Part shown: positions 63,261 through 64,000 of the stretch, piece by piece
Position numbering within the stretch: position 1 is the stretch's first letter
How the letters are laid out: each line of letters starts with the position of its first letter
Origin: Flavobacterium aeripolare
GTDB lineage: Bacteria; Bacteroidota; Bacteroidia; Flavobacteriales; Flavobacteriaceae
Assembly (NCBI RefSeq): GCF_013294025.1
Contig: NZ_JABSNL010000006.1
Coordinates: 1 to 64,000 of the forward strand
Direction: 5' to 3'
Length of the DNA stretch: 64,000 nt
Notes under the pieces: model-generated
Told to the model about the DNA's origin: nothing
Database searches by the model: none
The model's input: only the letters and a program-made list of their open reading frames with translations
Translations under genes and position numbers: made by a program

Positions 63261-63962
63261 ATGAATTTAGAGGCGTTAACAAAAAAAGATAATAAAGAAG
63301 TTGTAAATAATATCATCGCTAAGATCAGGGATTATATGAATTTTAAAAACTTAGAACCAGGCGACAAATTACCTTCAGAGAGAATGTTGTCAGAACGGTT
63401 TGAAGTGAGTAGGAATTCGGTTCGTGAAGCGATCCAGAAACTAGAATTTTACGGTATTTTAAAATCCATTCCTCAAAGCGGAACCTTTGTTGCAAACATA
63501 GGTGTAATCGCGATGAATGGTATTATTGAAGATATTTTAAAGTTAGAGGAGTCTGACTTTAGATCACTAGTAGAGACAAGAATTTTACTTGAATTAAAAA
63601 CGGTAAGACTTGCAGCTACAAGAAGAACTGAGGCTGATTTAGTTGCTGTAAAAGCAGCTCTGGATGCCTACAGTGTAAAGGTGATGAACGGAGAAGAGGC
63701 AGTTCAGGAAGATTTACTATTTCACTTAGCTATTGCAAAAGCAAGCGGAAACAGTACGATCAATACCTTGATGTTAATCATAACTCCTGAGATCATCACT
63801 AATTTTGAAAAGTATCATGTTTGTGATGAAGGTCAAGCTGTGAAAGGTATTCAAGAGCATCTTGATATTTACAACGCAATTAAAGATCAAAATCCGCAGT
63901 TGGCTAAGCAAAAAATGAAAGAGCACTTTAAGGCTTTATATCAGTACTGCTACAATATTTAA
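63261..63962 (+). CDS. GntR/FadR-type regulator (FCD domain) of the alginate locus
   Basis: The 233-residue protein has a GntR winged helix (about 14-80; GDKLPSERMLSERFEVSRNSVREAIQKLEFYGIL) and a C-terminal FCD effector domain (about 95-225) with LLFHLAIAKASGNS and the final HLDIYNAIKDQN helix carrying metal/effector-site His residues. It is probably a repressor released by an alginate breakdown product, as shown for AusR in Zobellia galactanivorans. The 18-bp palindrome ahead of its own gene indicates autoregulation. A short hairpin follows at 63973-63998. Confidence 0.9.
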   Translation: MNLEALTKKDNKEVVNNIIAKIRDYMNFKNLEPGDKLPSERMLSERFEVSRNSVREAIQKLEFYGILKSIPQSGTFVANIGVIAMNGIIEDILKLEESDFRSLVETRILLELKTVRLAATRRTEADLVAVKAALDAYSVKVMNGEEAVQEDLLFHLAIAKASGNSTINTLMLIITPEIITNFEKYHVCDEGQAVKGIQEHLDIYNAIKDQNPQLAKQKMKEHFKALYQYCYNI

Positions 63963-63972
63963 ATAAAAAATG

Positions 63973-63998
63973 CTAAGGAAATTGCGCGGTTGCCTTAG
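63973..63998 (+). terminator. Probable terminator after gntR, near the window end
   Basis: CTAAGG (63973-63978) pairs with CCTTAG (63993-63998) with further weak pairing inside. The following bases are cut off by the window end, so the T-run cannot be seen fully. Confidence 0.5.
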
Positions 63999-64000
63999 TT

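Overview
The window reads as a chromosomal segment of a marine or aquatic Flavobacteriaceae bacterium, most likely Flavobacterium or a close relative. The evidence is the low GC content, the Bacteroidota-type promoters (TTG about 19 bp from TAnnTTTG), the lack of strong Shine-Dalgarno sequences, the SusC/SusD pair, and many proteins with flavobacterial architecture. All calls come from reading the sequence; no database search was run.

Layout. The left edge (1-199) is the end of an IS3-type insertion sequence. 378-11840 is mostly housekeeping: a dicarboxylate/glutamate symporter, a DEAD-box helicase, a HutG-like arginase-fold enzyme, a glutamine cyclotransferase lipoprotein, the SRP RNA gene, an SDR enzyme, a small transaldolase, fumarylacetoacetase, glyA and miaE. 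12025-14875 is a regulator, response regulator and CHASE3-PAS histidine kinase cluster. 14918-27596 holds more core genes (coaD, a DUF421 protein, ddl, a PASTA protein, an RluD-like pseudouridine synthase, pcm, smpB), a Fic-fold protein with a degraded active site, and a Flavo-1-like structured element between ddl and the PASTA gene. 27773-32934 carries an M1 peptidase, the two enzymes that turn agmatine into putrescine (aguA, aguB) and a pentapeptide-repeat protein.

33524-40097 is a compact five-gene signalling operon: a REC-kinase, a 1190-residue CHASE3-HAMP-GAF-kinase-REC-REC-REC hybrid, a lone receiver, CheR and CheB. No chemoreceptor, CheA or CheW is present in the window. Next comes an AraC regulator whose 3' end is followed by a tandem array of about 76-bp units, each containing a hairpin with a different but self-complementary stem. 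41663-50779 holds small genes, an MRJP-like lipoprotein with a nitroreductase, and an RND tripartite efflux operon. 50956-53654 is an acyl-CoA oxidase-like gene and a thioesterase.

53929-63998 is an alginate polysaccharide utilization locus: PL17 oligoalginate lyase, KdgF-like cupin, SusC, SusD, a PKD-domain surface lipoprotein, PL7 alginate lyase and a GntR/FCD regulator. The inferred flow is that PL7 cuts alginate at or outside the surface, the PKD protein and SusCD bind and import oligomers, PL17 releases unsaturated monomers, and KdgF linearises them to the keto form. The enzymes for the following steps (DEH reductase, KdgK, KdgA) are not in the window. Sites of the form TTGG-N4-CCAA, spaced exactly 13 bp centre to centre, lie before the PL17 gene, the susC gene and the gntR gene. 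At the first two they overlap the predicted -7 box, which suggests one autoregulated repressor switching the whole locus.
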